Shown here: positions 23,224 through 29,125 of the stretch, one piece after another
Layout of the letters: every line of letters begins with the position of its first letter
Numbering within the stretch: position 1 is the first letter of the stretch
DNA from: a virus
IMG/VR virus record: IMGVR_UViG_3300037156_000005
Coordinates: 1 to 30,573 of that record
Direction: 5' to 3' (one strand)
DNA: 30,573 nucleotides
Notes under the pieces: generated by a model
Seen by the model: only the letters and a program-made list of their open reading frames with translations
Told to the model about the DNA's origin: nothing
Database searches by the model: none
Position numbers and translations under genes: made by a program

Positions 23224-23612
23224 TGAGGTTCTTTAGCAGATCTACCGGCACAACCTATATCCAGGGCGTGCATGGCTTTATTCCGGAAGACGCTGTAGAG
23301 ATATCCGAAGAGATATTTAATGAGTGCTTCGCCAGCAGACCAATCGGAAAAGTCGTGCTTGTTGGGGATGACGGAATGCCATATTTGTCGGATCCTCCAC
23401 CACCAACATACAGGCAAGCCCTTGACGCGCTTAACCTGGCGTATCAAGCCGACGTAGAAAAATTTAACCGAGCATTCGCCATTGCCTACCTGTCTGACGG
23501 CCTCACTCAGGAGCCAAAGCAGGCGGCAATCAGGTCGCAATATGAAGCCAGAAAGAATCAGCACGCCGCCGACTCTTCCGCGCTAAAAGTCCAATACGGT
23601 ATCGAGGGATAG
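23223..23612 (+). CDS. Tail fibre assembly protein
   Basis: A 129-residue protein starting at ATG 23223, which overlaps the fibre stop (TAATG). The first half is beta-rich (MRFFSRSTGTTYIQGVHGFIPEDAVEISEEIFNEC, VVLVGDDGMPYLSDPPPPTYRQ), and the second half is helical (ALDALNLAYQADVEKFNRAFAIAYLSDG... IRSQYEARKNQHAADSSALKVQYGIEG). This layout, with the PPPxTxxQ linker, is typical for tail fibre assembly chaperones that lie directly after the fibre gene. It helps fibre trimers fold or attach. It is usually specific for its own fibre. Confidence 0.85.
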   Translation: MRFFSRSTGTTYIQGVHGFIPEDAVEISEEIFNECFASRPIGKVVLVGDDGMPYLSDPPPPTYRQALDALNLAYQADVEKFNRAFAIAYLSDGLTQEPKQAAIRSQYEARKNQHAADSSALKVQYGIEG

Positions 23613-23614
23613 AC

Positions 23615-23782
23615 ATGGAAATAAAATTTTGCCCGGGTTGCTCGGCCATTATGGAGCAGCTTCCTCGCACGCAAGGGGGTATTTCTGAGTTGTACTGGGT
23701 TTGCCCTGAGGGTGACTGGGAAGAGCCAGTAAACCGTGCCAAGCAGTCAGGCGTTGAAGCTGAAGCAACAGCAGATAAATAA
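23615..23782 (+). CDS. Small Cys-motif protein (55 aa)
   Basis: A 55-residue frame two bases after the assembly gene. It starts MEIKFCPGCSAIMEQLPRTQ and has a CPGC knuckle at residues 6-9 and a third cysteine in YWVCPEGD (Cys30), so it resembles a small zinc ribbon lacking the fourth cysteine; Asp34 or another residue could replace it, or it may not bind metal. The end (EAEATADK) is polar. The spacing between assembly protein and lysis genes and the protein-like codon use support a real gene. Function unknown. Confidence 0.65.
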   Translation: MEIKFCPGCSAIMEQLPRTQGGISELYWVCPEGDWEEPVNRAKQSGVEAEATADK

Positions 23783-23791
23783 GGAATATCC

Positions 23792-24148
23792 ATGGACGAC
23801 CCCGTAAGCCTGACCGGACTGCCAACCACAATCGCGACGGCTGTAGGGGTCTTTTTCGCCTGTATGGCCGCGCTGAATAAATGGATGCAGTCGCAAAAAA
23901 ACGATGTCACTCAGGTCACGATTCTTACTGACGACCGCAACCGCTGGCAGACCAGAGCCGAAAAGGCCGAGGCAGCCATTGACGATTACCGGGCAAAGCT
24001 GAACCAAATCATCCTTGACCAGTCGGAAATGAAAGCGCAAAACGCCGTTATGATCGAGCAAATCAAATACTTGCGAGAGGAAAATGACGATTTGCGCGCA
24101 GAAGTCCGCAGGCTTGCAGGAGGTTCAAATGTCCGATCAATCTCATAG
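23792..24148 (+). CDS. Membrane-anchored coiled-coil protein of the lysis cassette
   Basis: A 118-residue protein with one transmembrane segment at about residues 10-28 (PTTIATAVGVFFACMAAL) and a long coiled coil (about 45-110: DDRNRWQTRAEKAEAAIDDYRAKLNQ, IEQIKYLREENDDLRAEVRRL). It lies directly before another membrane coiled-coil protein, the endolysin and the holin. The single TM plus periplasmic coiled coil could make it an inner-membrane spanin or an accessory holin; topology cannot be proven by eye. AAGGA lies 7-8 bases before the ATG. It overlaps the next gene by 20 bases. Confidence 0.75.
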   Translation: MDDPVSLTGLPTTIATAVGVFFACMAALNKWMQSQKNDVTQVTILTDDRNRWQTRAEKAEAAIDDYRAKLNQIILDQSEMKAQNAVMIEQIKYLREENDDLRAEVRRLAGGSNVRSIS

Positions 24149-24386
24149 TTGTGATCCGAAAAAGGCCGCAAGGGATCGCAAGTTGTTTCTGTGTTTTGGG
24201 GCGCTAGCGATTGCGCTCGCTGTCGGGTTTGGTTATTCAATGGCAACAATCCAGTATCAAAACCAGATGTATGAGCATGCTGAGCTAGCGTCCAAGGAGC
24301 GCGCAAGTTTGCATAATCGTTATATGCGTCAGCTGAGCAAGAAAGATAAAGAGATCGCGGCACTTGTCAGAGTGTGCCCTATTTGA
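24129..24386 (+). CDS. Second small TM/coiled-coil protein, possible i-spanin
   Basis: An 85-residue protein from ATG 24129, with AGGAGGT directly upstream. A charged cytoplasmic start (CDPKKAARDRK) precedes one TM helix (LFLCFGALAIALAVGFGYSM, residues about 20-39) and a periplasmic helical region (YQNQMYEHAELASKERASLHNRYMRQLSKKDKEIAALVRV). The N-in, C-out layout matches inner-membrane spanins. No separate or embedded outer-membrane lipoprotein partner with a lipobox was found nearby, so the spanin call is tentative. The next start follows 12 bases after the stop. Confidence 0.68.
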   Translation: MSDQSHSCDPKKAARDRKLFLCFGALAIALAVGFGYSMATIQYQNQMYEHAELASKERASLHNRYMRQLSKKDKEIAALVRVCPI

Positions 24387-24397
24387 GTGATTAAAAA

Positions 24398-24868
24398 ATG
24401 AGCTACCCAAAGGCTGCAATTGATCAGGCCTTTCAACTTCTCCCAGCAGGAATGGACTCACCCATTGCCCGAGTAATACTGGCGGCAATTGGTTTTCAAG
24501 AGTCTGGTTATCTGGTGCGCATCCAGTATGGCAATGGCCCCGCCCGCTCTTATTGGCAGTTTGAGAATGGTCGGCTTGCCGGTATCAATGGCGTACTGAC
24601 TCATCGCGCCACCGAAAAGCTGGCGGCTGCCGTATGCAAGGCTTGCGGTGTTGAGCCTGAGCGAATGGCTGTGTGGAAGGCCATGGAAACCGATGATGTG
24701 CTTGGGGCGGCCTTTGCTCGAATGCTGATGTATACCGACCCAAAGCCGCTGCCAAACGATCAAGCTGGCGCCTGGGAGATGTATGCCAAAAGACTTTGGC
24801 GCCCAGGCAAGCCGCATCCTGATAAGTGGCCCGCATCGTGGGCCTTCGGACTGGAGCGTGCAAAATGA
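24398..24868 (+). CDS. Endolysin (lytic transglycosylase-like)
   Basis: A 156-residue protein without signal peptide. The N-terminal half shows a lysozyme-like active-site pattern: AIGFQESGYLVRIQYGNGPARSYWQFENG, with the probable catalytic glutamate in QES (Glu35) and GPARSYWQFE corresponding to the glycine/tyrosine/tryptophan block of transglycosylases. The end contains AGAWEMYAKRLWRPGKPHPDKWPASWAFG, common in this endolysin type. It would cleave peptidoglycan after release through the holin encoded by the next gene, whose start overlaps its stop (ATGA). The family is common in Pseudomonas and Burkholderia phages. Confidence 0.85.
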   Translation: MSYPKAAIDQAFQLLPAGMDSPIARVILAAIGFQESGYLVRIQYGNGPARSYWQFENGRLAGINGVLTHRATEKLAAAVCKACGVEPERMAVWKAMETDDVLGAAFARMLMYTDPKPLPNDQAGAWEMYAKRLWRPGKPHPDKWPASWAFGLERAK

Positions 24869-25455
24869 ACTGGTCCGACATCGGCAGCATGGTTGGTCGC
24901 GCAGCCCCAATCGTCGGCACGCTTCTTGGCGGCCCAGCTGGCGCCGCTGTGGGCGCTCTGGTGGCGAGCGCGCTAAACGTACCCAATGACCCAGATTCGG
25001 TCAACGTGGCTCTTGCTGCGAATCCTGAGGCTCTTGCTCGCGTGCAAGAATTGCAGATCAATGCTCGCGTTCAGCTGGAGCAGTTGGCAGTCACCGCCGA
25101 GAGCAATCGGTTGCAGGCTGAGGCCGCGCAGTATTCAGCCGAAGCCGCTGACCGGGATAGCGCCCGCAAGCTGGCATCACAGCAGCCGCATGACTTTGTG
25201 CGGCCAACCCTGACATTCATTATGCTGGGCGGCTCACTGTTCGTGGTGGTAGCCGTGCTGATTGGCTGGGCCAGTGACGTGATCCGCGATCCAACCGCAG
25301 CGCTTACGGTGGGCACCGTCCTAGGCCTGTGGCTTGGCATGACCAAGGAAGTCATGGGATTCTGGTTTGGCATGACCAAGGAGTCCCAGAAGCAATCCGC
25401 CATCGTCACGGATTTTGCCGTGGCGCCAGGCACCGTTACCAGGCCGGAAAAATAA
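24865..25455 (+). CDS. Holin, GTA_holin_3TM type
   Basis: A 196-residue membrane protein. An N-terminal Gly/Ala-rich hydrophobic segment (PIVGTLLGGPAGAAVGALVASAL, about 13-36) precedes a helical charged region (NPEALARVQELQINARVQLEQLAV... AADRDSARKLASQQPHDFVRP). Two more hydrophobic segments follow (LTFIMLGGSLFVVVAVLIGWAS about 127-148 and LTVGTVLGLWLGMTKEVMGFWFG about 158-180). This is the layout of the GTA_holin_3TM family, first described for gene-transfer-agent release. It would form the inner-membrane lesion that frees the endolysin. The MTKE..GFWFGMTKES internal repeat is notable. The start overlaps the endolysin stop. Confidence 0.87.
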   Translation: MNWSDIGSMVGRAAPIVGTLLGGPAGAAVGALVASALNVPNDPDSVNVALAANPEALARVQELQINARVQLEQLAVTAESNRLQAEAAQYSAEAADRDSARKLASQQPHDFVRPTLTFIMLGGSLFVVVAVLIGWASDVIRDPTAALTVGTVLGLWLGMTKEVMGFWFGMTKESQKQSAIVTDFAVAPGTVTRPEK

Positions 25456-25475
25456 GTAGACCAAGGAGAAATGAA

Positions 25476-25769
25476 ATGCTTCCAGATTTTTTCATCCCGG
25501 TAAACGCTTGGGTTGATCTGTATGCGCTGACAGGGATTGCACAAGGCAAGTCGCTCAAGGTCACGCTGAAGTCGCACTTCAACACCTTCGCTTGGGAAGG
25601 CGATGCGCCGCCACCCTCTGAGCCTGACGACCACAACGGCGAGCCCGTGCAGTGCTGGGAGTCGATCCGCAACACCGACCTGTCAACCGGCTTCTGGATC
25701 CTGTCGGCATCCACGCTGCTGGGCGAATCTCAGCAAAGCAGGCTCAGCGTACAGGAGTGGGTAGAATGA
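25476..25769 (+). CDS. Small protein after the lysis genes, function unknown
   Basis: A 97-residue protein with an AAGGAG site 7 bases before ATG 25476; another ATG at 25471 opens only ten codons in a different frame. The sequence MLPDFFIPVNAWVDLYALTGIAQGKSLKVTLKS reads like a compact beta domain and is followed by a Pro/acidic loop (APPPSEPDDHNGEPVQ) and WILSASTLLGESQQSRLSVQEWVE. No domain recognised. The start and length recall small virion or decoration proteins found with the next gene as a pair at the end of late operons, but this is only an impression. Its stop overlaps the next start. Confidence 0.65.
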   Translation: MLPDFFIPVNAWVDLYALTGIAQGKSLKVTLKSHFNTFAWEGDAPPPSEPDDHNGEPVQCWESIRNTDLSTGFWILSASTLLGESQQSRLSVQEWVE

Positions 25770-26140
25770 TCATCAAGGTCGGACCGCTTGAGGGGCCAAG
25801 TTCTGGCGGCGGGTCGACCGAGGCGTTGAGCGCCGAATACGTCTTGCATCTCGATCCTGGCGGCAATGTGATGGTGCCTGACTCTTCAGATCTATTGATC
25901 AGCGTCATCTTGGATATGGATGCGGCCATGGGTGACTGCCAGATCATGCTGCCTACAGCAAAGAAGGGCCGTAGGGTTAGCTTCTTCTTCACGCATACCG
26001 GCACGCAGTTTGTGTTTACTTCTGCTGAGCTTGGGGCGACCGTCTGCAATGGCGCGCTTTCGGTGGATAAGGACAATCTGATTGTCTTTTACTGCGTGTC
26101 GGAATCGCAGAAAATCTGGGCACGTGAGGCGGCGTTGTGA
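25766..26140 (+). CDS. Last gene of the rightward operon, function unknown
   Basis: A 124-residue protein, coupled to the previous gene by ATGA. It starts MIIKVGPLEGPSSGGGSTEALSAEYVLHLDPGGNVMVPDSSDLLIS, then DCQIMLPTAKKGRRVSFFFTHTGTQFVFTSAELGATVCNGALSVDKDNLIVFYCVSES. The Gly/Ser-rich linker and repeated short beta strands suggest an extended or beta-sandwich structure, as in fibre tips or decoration proteins. It shares no recognised domain. It ends 13 bases before the bidirectional terminator. Confidence 0.65.
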   Translation: MIIKVGPLEGPSSGGGSTEALSAEYVLHLDPGGNVMVPDSSDLLISVILDMDAAMGDCQIMLPTAKKGRRVSFFFTHTGTQFVFTSAELGATVCNGALSVDKDNLIVFYCVSESQKIWAREAAL

Positions 26141-26153
26141 ATGCTCAACAATG

Positions 26154-26181
26154 AATAAAGCGCCCCTTGAGGCGCTTTATT
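26154..26181. terminator. Bidirectional terminator between convergent operons
   Basis: A perfect 11-bp stem, AATAAAGCGCC (26154-26164) and GGCGCTTTATT (26171-26181), encloses a 6-base loop. T-rich ends exist on both strands. It lies between the rightward operon ending at 26140 and the leftward gene ending at 26183. Confidence 0.9.
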
Positions 26182-26182
26182 A

Positions 26183-26305
26183 TTATCTGCATCGATAGAA
26201 TTCAACGTATGCCCTCGCCTTTCGCAGGTAGAACCGGTGCAGGCTGATGTTATTTTCTCGCTTGGCGCGCTTGGCGTATTCAAGGCATTTGCTGATATGC
26301 TCCAT
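26183..26305 (-). CDS. Very small basic protein (40 aa)
   Basis: A 40-residue frame, MEHISKCLEYAKRAKRENNI then SLHRFYLRKARAYVEFYRCR, strongly basic and helical. The ATG overlaps the stop of the upstream gene (TAATG at 26303-26307), and its own stop touches the terminator stem. This tight packing supports a real gene at the end of the leftward operon. It could bind nucleic acid, to judge only from charge; no family is recognised. Confidence 0.68.
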   Translation of the reverse strand: MEHISKCLEYAKRAKRENNISLHRFYLRKARAYVEFYRCR

Positions 26306-26604
26306 TATGGCATCGCCTTGCCAATTTCGGCGGCTATTTCAACCGCTGCCCGACGATAAGCTGCGCATCTGATTCTATTGGCTTCCTCCCTTGTGTTCTG
26401 GCCGATTTGCGATGCGTAATTAAACCTAACCTGAAGATTCAGGTCGAGCGCCATCCTTAAGCAGTCCCCGTCATCCGTGAGCGGATTCCACTCGGGCGGC
26501 TGAAAATCACCATGTTTTACCCGGTACCAATACATGCCATTGAAATTTATTGGCCCGACTCCAGCAGCCTTTGCTGCAAAAATTAACAGGTCGTCATCAC
26601 TCAC
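26305..26604 (-). CDS. Conserved small phage protein
   Basis: A 99-residue protein: MSDDDLLIFAAKAAGVGPIN, then GMYWYRVKHGDFQPPEWNPLTDDGDCLRMALDLNLQVRFNY and a basic C-terminal helix (ANRIRCAAYRRAAVEIAAEIGKAM). The WNPLTDDGDxLRxAxxL motif (about residues 40-54) marks a common phage family of unknown function, usually in early accessory regions of Gram-negative phages. Start overlaps the previous stop by 4 bases and the stop overlaps the next start. Confidence 0.8.
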   Translation of the reverse strand: MSDDDLLIFAAKAAGVGPINFNGMYWYRVKHGDFQPPEWNPLTDDGDCLRMALDLNLQVRFNYASQIGQNTREEANRIRCAAYRRAAVEIAAEIGKAMP

Positions 26605-26801
26605 TTCCGCATACTCCTAAGAATCGCCGCGGTTGCTTTGGTGGCGGCGTATTTGGCTCGGCTGTCATCGCTGAGTTCGCAGAGTTGCTGCTCGGGAAAA
26701 CCAATCCACCCTTCGCCAATCACTGATCTCTTGAATCCAGTGACCATCACGCCGCCAACCCAGCAGGTCGGCTTCCAGGGTTGGTGGGTTTGGGTGGTCA
26801 T
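26601..26801 (-). CDS. Small phage protein (66 aa)
   Basis: A 66-residue protein, MTTQTHQPWKPTCWVGGVMVTGFKRSVIG, then EGWIGFPEQQLCELSDDSRAKYAATKATAAILRSMRK. The C-terminal half is a basic helix. No domain recognised. It is held between neighbours by 4-base overlaps at each end, in the compact leftward accessory operon. Function unknown. Confidence 0.68.
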   Translation of the reverse strand: MTTQTHQPWKPTCWVGGVMVTGFKRSVIGEGWIGFPEQQLCELSDDSRAKYAATKATAAILRSMRK

Positions 26802-27031
26802 GGCCTAGCCTCCAGTGTTTTCGTCCAGTCTTCTGGCATTGTGAATCTCAGCCCGTCACGATCAATGTAGCCAGCGGTAAGAAAATCGAACTCGTCTTGA
26901 TTTTCGATAGCTTGCGTCCAAAGCGATGCAGTCTTGTCCGGCTTCAAGTTCCACCATCCCCACTCGCCATCCTTGTCCTGAGCAAGCCACATAGCCCAGG
27001 TTGGCGCATCTTTCCAAAGTGGCTTTCTCAT
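26798..27031 (-). CDS. Small Trp-rich phage protein (77 aa)
   Basis: A 77-residue protein: MRKPLWKDAPTWAMWLAQDKDGEWGWWNLKPD, then TAGYIDRDGLRFTMPEDWTKTLEARP. The APxWAxWLAQDxxGEWxWW pattern is found in many small phage proteins of unknown function. ATG 27031 is chosen because it overlaps the stop of the upstream gene (ATGA at 27028-27031). A longer frame from 27109 exists but would overlap that gene by 82 bases and begin in a less likely place. Confidence 0.72.
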   Translation of the reverse strand: MRKPLWKDAPTWAMWLAQDKDGEWGWWNLKPDKTASLWTQAIENQDEFDFLTAGYIDRDGLRFTMPEDWTKTLEARP

Positions 27032-27210
27032 AACGGCATACTCATTATCGCCCAATCGAACACATAGGCCGCAGCAACCCCGGTCAGCCCGCATTTGATC
27101 AAAAACCAAGTGGTGAAGGTCTTTCCCATCATGGAATCCATGTGGACGATGCCTGACGGGCTGCGTTCGCGCATCTCTTGCTGGGTGAATTTGGTTGCTT
27201 GAACTCGCAT
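27028..27210 (-). CDS. Small protein with one hydrophobic segment (60 aa)
   Basis: A 60-residue protein: MRVQATKFTQQEMRERSPSGIVHMDSMMGKTFTTWFLIKCGLTGVAAAYVFDWAIMSMPL. The last 28 residues form one hydrophobic stretch that could be a transmembrane helix; the N-terminal half is polar. AGGGG lies about 8 bases before the ATG. It starts one base after the previous stop and overlaps the next gene by 4 bases. No homologue is recognised, so the function is unknown. Confidence 0.6.
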   Translation of the reverse strand: MRVQATKFTQQEMRERSPSGIVHMDSMMGKTFTTWFLIKCGLTGVAAAYVFDWAIMSMPL

Positions 27211-27211
27211 A

Positions 27212-27496
27212 TCAATTACCCCTGTAAGTCACAAATTTGACCTTGTAGCCTTTCGACTCAAGGAATTCAACGGAGCGCGTGATGACTGCTGAGTAGGCTT
27301 CTTGATCGAAGCACAGACCACTTGCCCAGCCGAGCTTGCCGCCTTCCAGCAAAACGCTATTGATGTCAGCTTCAGCTTTTCGTGAGCACAGATCAATGCT
27401 TGTCGCTCGCGGATCTTCGTATCGGCCAGACACAACGCACTCTGTCGAGCCGTCTTTCATTTCCAGGCACATTGCCATTAGTACTGAGATTGCCAT
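27212..27496 (-). CDS. Hypothetical phage protein (94 aa)
   Basis: A 94-residue protein: MAISVLMAMCLEMKDGSTECVVSGRYEDPRATSIDLCSRKAEADINS, then GLCFDQEAYSAVITRSVEFLESKGYKVKFVTYRG. It contains four cysteines and no recognised domain; the beginning is hydrophobic but too short and charged nearby for a clear signal peptide. ATG 27496 with AAGGA about 8 bases upstream is preferred over a start at 27538, which would lie in the preceding hairpin. Function unknown. Confidence 0.68.
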   Translation of the reverse strand: MAISVLMAMCLEMKDGSTECVVSGRYEDPRATSIDLCSRKAEADINSVLLEGGKLGWASGLCFDQEAYSAVITRSVEFLESKGYKVKFVTYRGN

Positions 27497-27529
27497 TTTG
27501 GGATTCCTTGCAGGGTTTCGGTACTGACA

Positions 27530-27549
27530 AAGCCCCAATTAAGGGGCTT
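27530..27549 (-). terminator. Hairpin between two leftward genes, weak terminator or attenuator
   Basis: A 7-bp stem, AAGCCCC (27530-27536) and GGGGCTT (27543-27549), has a 6-base loop containing the stop codon of the gene ending at 27539. Read on the minus strand it is followed by only a few T residues (TTTGTC including the last stem bases). It may reduce rather than end transcription of the downstream genes. Confidence 0.5.
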
Positions 27550-27754
27550 GAGGTGTAAGCTTTGGCATAGCGTGAATCGGCGTAGCCCTAACGACAAGTT
27601 GTCGTCCAAGTCGATAAGAATTCCCAAAAATTGTTAGTCCCATAAATCCTTTCTTGATGTCTTTTCTGCATACCGTCATAAGCCTGCCTTGGTGTTCAAT
27701 GCAGTCTCCAACCTTGATGTCGGAGACGTGGACCTCTTCCCGGATAACCTGCAT
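27539..27754 (-). CDS. Small phage protein with beta-barrel-like pattern (71 aa)
   Basis: A 71-residue protein: MQVIREEVHVSDIKVGDCIEHQGRLMTVCRKDIKKGFMGLTIFGNSYRLGRQLVVRATPI. The series of short strands, with VSDIKVGDCIEHQGRLMTV and GLTIFGNSYRLGRQLVVRA, suggests a small SH3-like barrel. Similar proteins are found in accessory regions of Pseudomonas phages without known role. The ATG overlaps the preceding stop (TAATG at 27752-27756). It is the second gene downstream of the leftward promoter. Confidence 0.72.
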   Translation of the reverse strand: MQVIREEVHVSDIKVGDCIEHQGRLMTVCRKDIKKGFMGLTIFGNSYRLGRQLVVRATPIHAMPKLTPQAP

Positions 27755-27903
27755 TACAGCGCGCTAACTACGTCGGCCAAGAAGCGCGCCTTTGCTTCAG
27801 GGTAGGTATTTACGGCGTAATCGAAATGCGCTTCGATCATCGCGGCTACGGACTCCTGATTGAAACCGCCCTTGATCAGCAGGTTGATTACTTTAGCTTT
27901 CAT
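27754..27903 (-). CDS. Very small protein, first gene of leftward operon (49 aa)
   Basis: A 49-residue frame, MKAKVINLLIKGGFNQESVA, continuing AMIEAHFDYAVNTYPEAKAR to FLADVVSAL. It appears fully helical and resembles no family I know. The first-gene position about 40 bases downstream of a near-consensus promoter, GGAG upstream of the ATG, and the one-base overlap with the next gene all support it. Small helical proteins made first from phage early promoters often bind host proteins; this is a suggestion only. Confidence 0.7.
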   Translation of the reverse strand: MKAKVINLLIKGGFNQESVAAMIEAHFDYAVNTYPEAKARFLADVVSAL

Positions 27904-27950
27904 CTCGTCTTGCTCCGTTGTTCGTTTCGTTTGTGTTCCCGTTGAATTGA

Positions 27951-27983
27951 ATAATAGTTATGCATAGCCACTATGTCAACTAT
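27951..27983 (-). promoter_or_regulatory. Leftward promoter with embedded dyad operator
   Basis: On the minus strand the -35 TTGACA (27979-27974) is a perfect match, the spacer is 17 bp, and the -10 TATTAT (27956-27951) matches 5 of 6. The spacer contains the perfect dyad CATAG-TGG-CTATG (27963-27975). A second, outer inverted repeat ATAGTT/AACTAT (27954-27959 and 27978-27983) overlaps both hexamers. The promoter would begin RNA near 27944 and express the genes from 27903 to 26183. The dyad matches the one at 1551-1563. Confidence 0.85.
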
Positions 27984-28000
27984 ACAGACAAATAATCTGC

Positions 28001-28029
28001 AAAAAAAAGACCTGCGGGTTAGGCAGGTC
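28001..28029 (-). terminator. Rho-independent terminator after the ATPase gene
   Basis: Read on the minus strand, GACCTGC and GCAGGTC (28029-28023 and 28015-28009) form a 7-bp stem with a 7-base loop, followed by eight T residues (28008-28001). It ends transcription from the recombination genes just before the next leftward promoter. Confidence 0.93.
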
Positions 28030-28037
28030 CAAATTCG

Positions 28038-29063
28038 TCAAGTCGCGAACGGATCATCGTCACCGTACTGCTGAGGTTCATCACGATGGGCGGGCACCTG
28101 ATCCTGCTCCTGGCGCTCAATTGGATTGAATCCACCACCAGACAAGTCAATATCATCCGGCTCTTGTGGCTCGCGCTCAGCAGCCTGGCGGTCGAATTCG
28201 GCGGCACTACTGCGCGCCATGTCGATAAATTCCTGACCCAACGCTTTTTTGATCTTGGCTGGCTGCGCGTCCCAGATATTGTTGACCTCATTCAGGCCTT
28301 CCGATGCCTGGCTCAAGATCGTATTTCGGGCGCGCTCAATCTCGGGATCAAGTTTAACCGCCCCATCGACCCACTGGCGCAGCATCAGTCCTTCACGTGG
28401 GCCAAGGTAGCCATCAGGCTTGCCAAATATGTGCTGGAGCGCTGAGGGGCACTTGATGACCTCTCGGCGCGAACCTTCGTCATGGATCAGCAGGCTTGCC
28501 GTCATCTCGAAAAGCACGTTCTTTTCACAGATAGGTTGAATGCCCAGGCTTTCCGGTTTCGATGGATTTTTGAAGCTGGTCTTTTCGCGGGCGCGCAGGC
28601 ACAGGATGATGTGCATGTCGCACGTCAACAGCGTATTCATGAAGCGTTTATGTTCGCGCTTGGCCTTCTTCCAGTTAGCGACCTTTCCGCCGTCGTCAGC
28701 GATATCCTCACAGCCGCCTTCGCCTTCCCATTCGTGGCTCCCTGAGTCGATCACCAGCACCTCTACGCCATCCGCCTGGAATTCCTTGATGGCCGTCGAG
28801 TAACGTTGCGGAGAGAACGGCGCGTAGAGGTCGCCAATTTGAAACCGATTGACCTGCTTGTCTTTGCCAACAAGGATGTCGTCGTAAAGGCTGCCACGCT
28901 TGTTCTCGGTGTCCAGCAAGCCAACCTTTTTGCTATCGCCATTAGCCAGCCCCCAAGCAAGCTGGAGAGCCGTATAGGTCTTGCCGGAACCGGACACGCC
29001 AGCCAGGCCGATAACCAGCCTGGCTCCTTCACGCACCGCTGGCCGAATATTCAAAATGCTCAT
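28038..29063 (-). CDS. RecA-fold ATPase (AAA_24-like), recombination partner
   Basis: A 341-residue protein. Walker A GVSGSGKT is at residues 22-29, followed by ALQLAWGLA and LLDTENKRGSLYDD (50-62). Walker B is VLVID (102-106), with SGSHEWEG after it. This matches the AAA_24/phage nucleotide-binding family with a RecA-like core. From about residue 240 the protein is helical, then acidic and disordered (EPQEPDDIDLSGGGFNPIERQEQDQ), ending GDDDPFAT, which resembles an SSB C-terminal tip. Next to a RecE-like nuclease it probably takes part in phage recombination or replication repair, perhaps in place of a RecT/ERF annealing protein. AGGGG is the ribosome site. Confidence 0.87.
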   Translation of the reverse strand: MSILNIRPAVREGARLVIGLAGVSGSGKTYTALQLAWGLANGDSKKVGLLDTENKRGSLYDDILVGKDKQVNRFQIGDLYAPFSPQRYSTAIKEFQADGVEVLVIDSGSHEWEGEGGCEDIADDGGKVANWKKAKREHKRFMNTLLTCDMHIILCLRAREKTSFKNPSKPESLGIQPICEKNVLFEMTASLLIHDEGSRREVIKCPSALQHIFGKPDGYLGPREGLMLRQWVDGAVKLDPEIERARNTILSQASEGLNEVNNIWDAQPAKIKKALGQEFIDMARSSAAEFDRQAAEREPQEPDDIDLSGGGFNPIERQEQDQVPAHRDEPQQYGDDDPFAT

Positions 29064-29116
29064 TTGCTGCCCCTGTCAGGAATGGCGCCAATTGACATAA
29101 CTGGCGCCGAATAACG

Positions 29117-29125
29117 ATTATACCA
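29117..29125 (-). promoter_or_regulatory. Candidate extended -10 promoter for the ATPase gene
   Basis: On the minus strand TGGTATAAT overlaps the last codons of the exonuclease gene. It combines a perfect -10 TATAAT (29122-29117) with the TGn extension. No good -35 is seen, which extended -10 promoters can lack. The ATPase start is about 55 bases downstream. The spacer between the genes also holds a GGCGCCA/TGGCGCC inverted repeat (29084-29090 and 29102-29108). Confidence 0.4.

Noticed and set aside
26089-26283. Minus-strand 64-codon frame at the operon junction
   Set aside because: It would read through the bidirectional terminator and has no ATG start or ribosome site. The 40-residue frame at 26183-26305 fits the operon overlaps.
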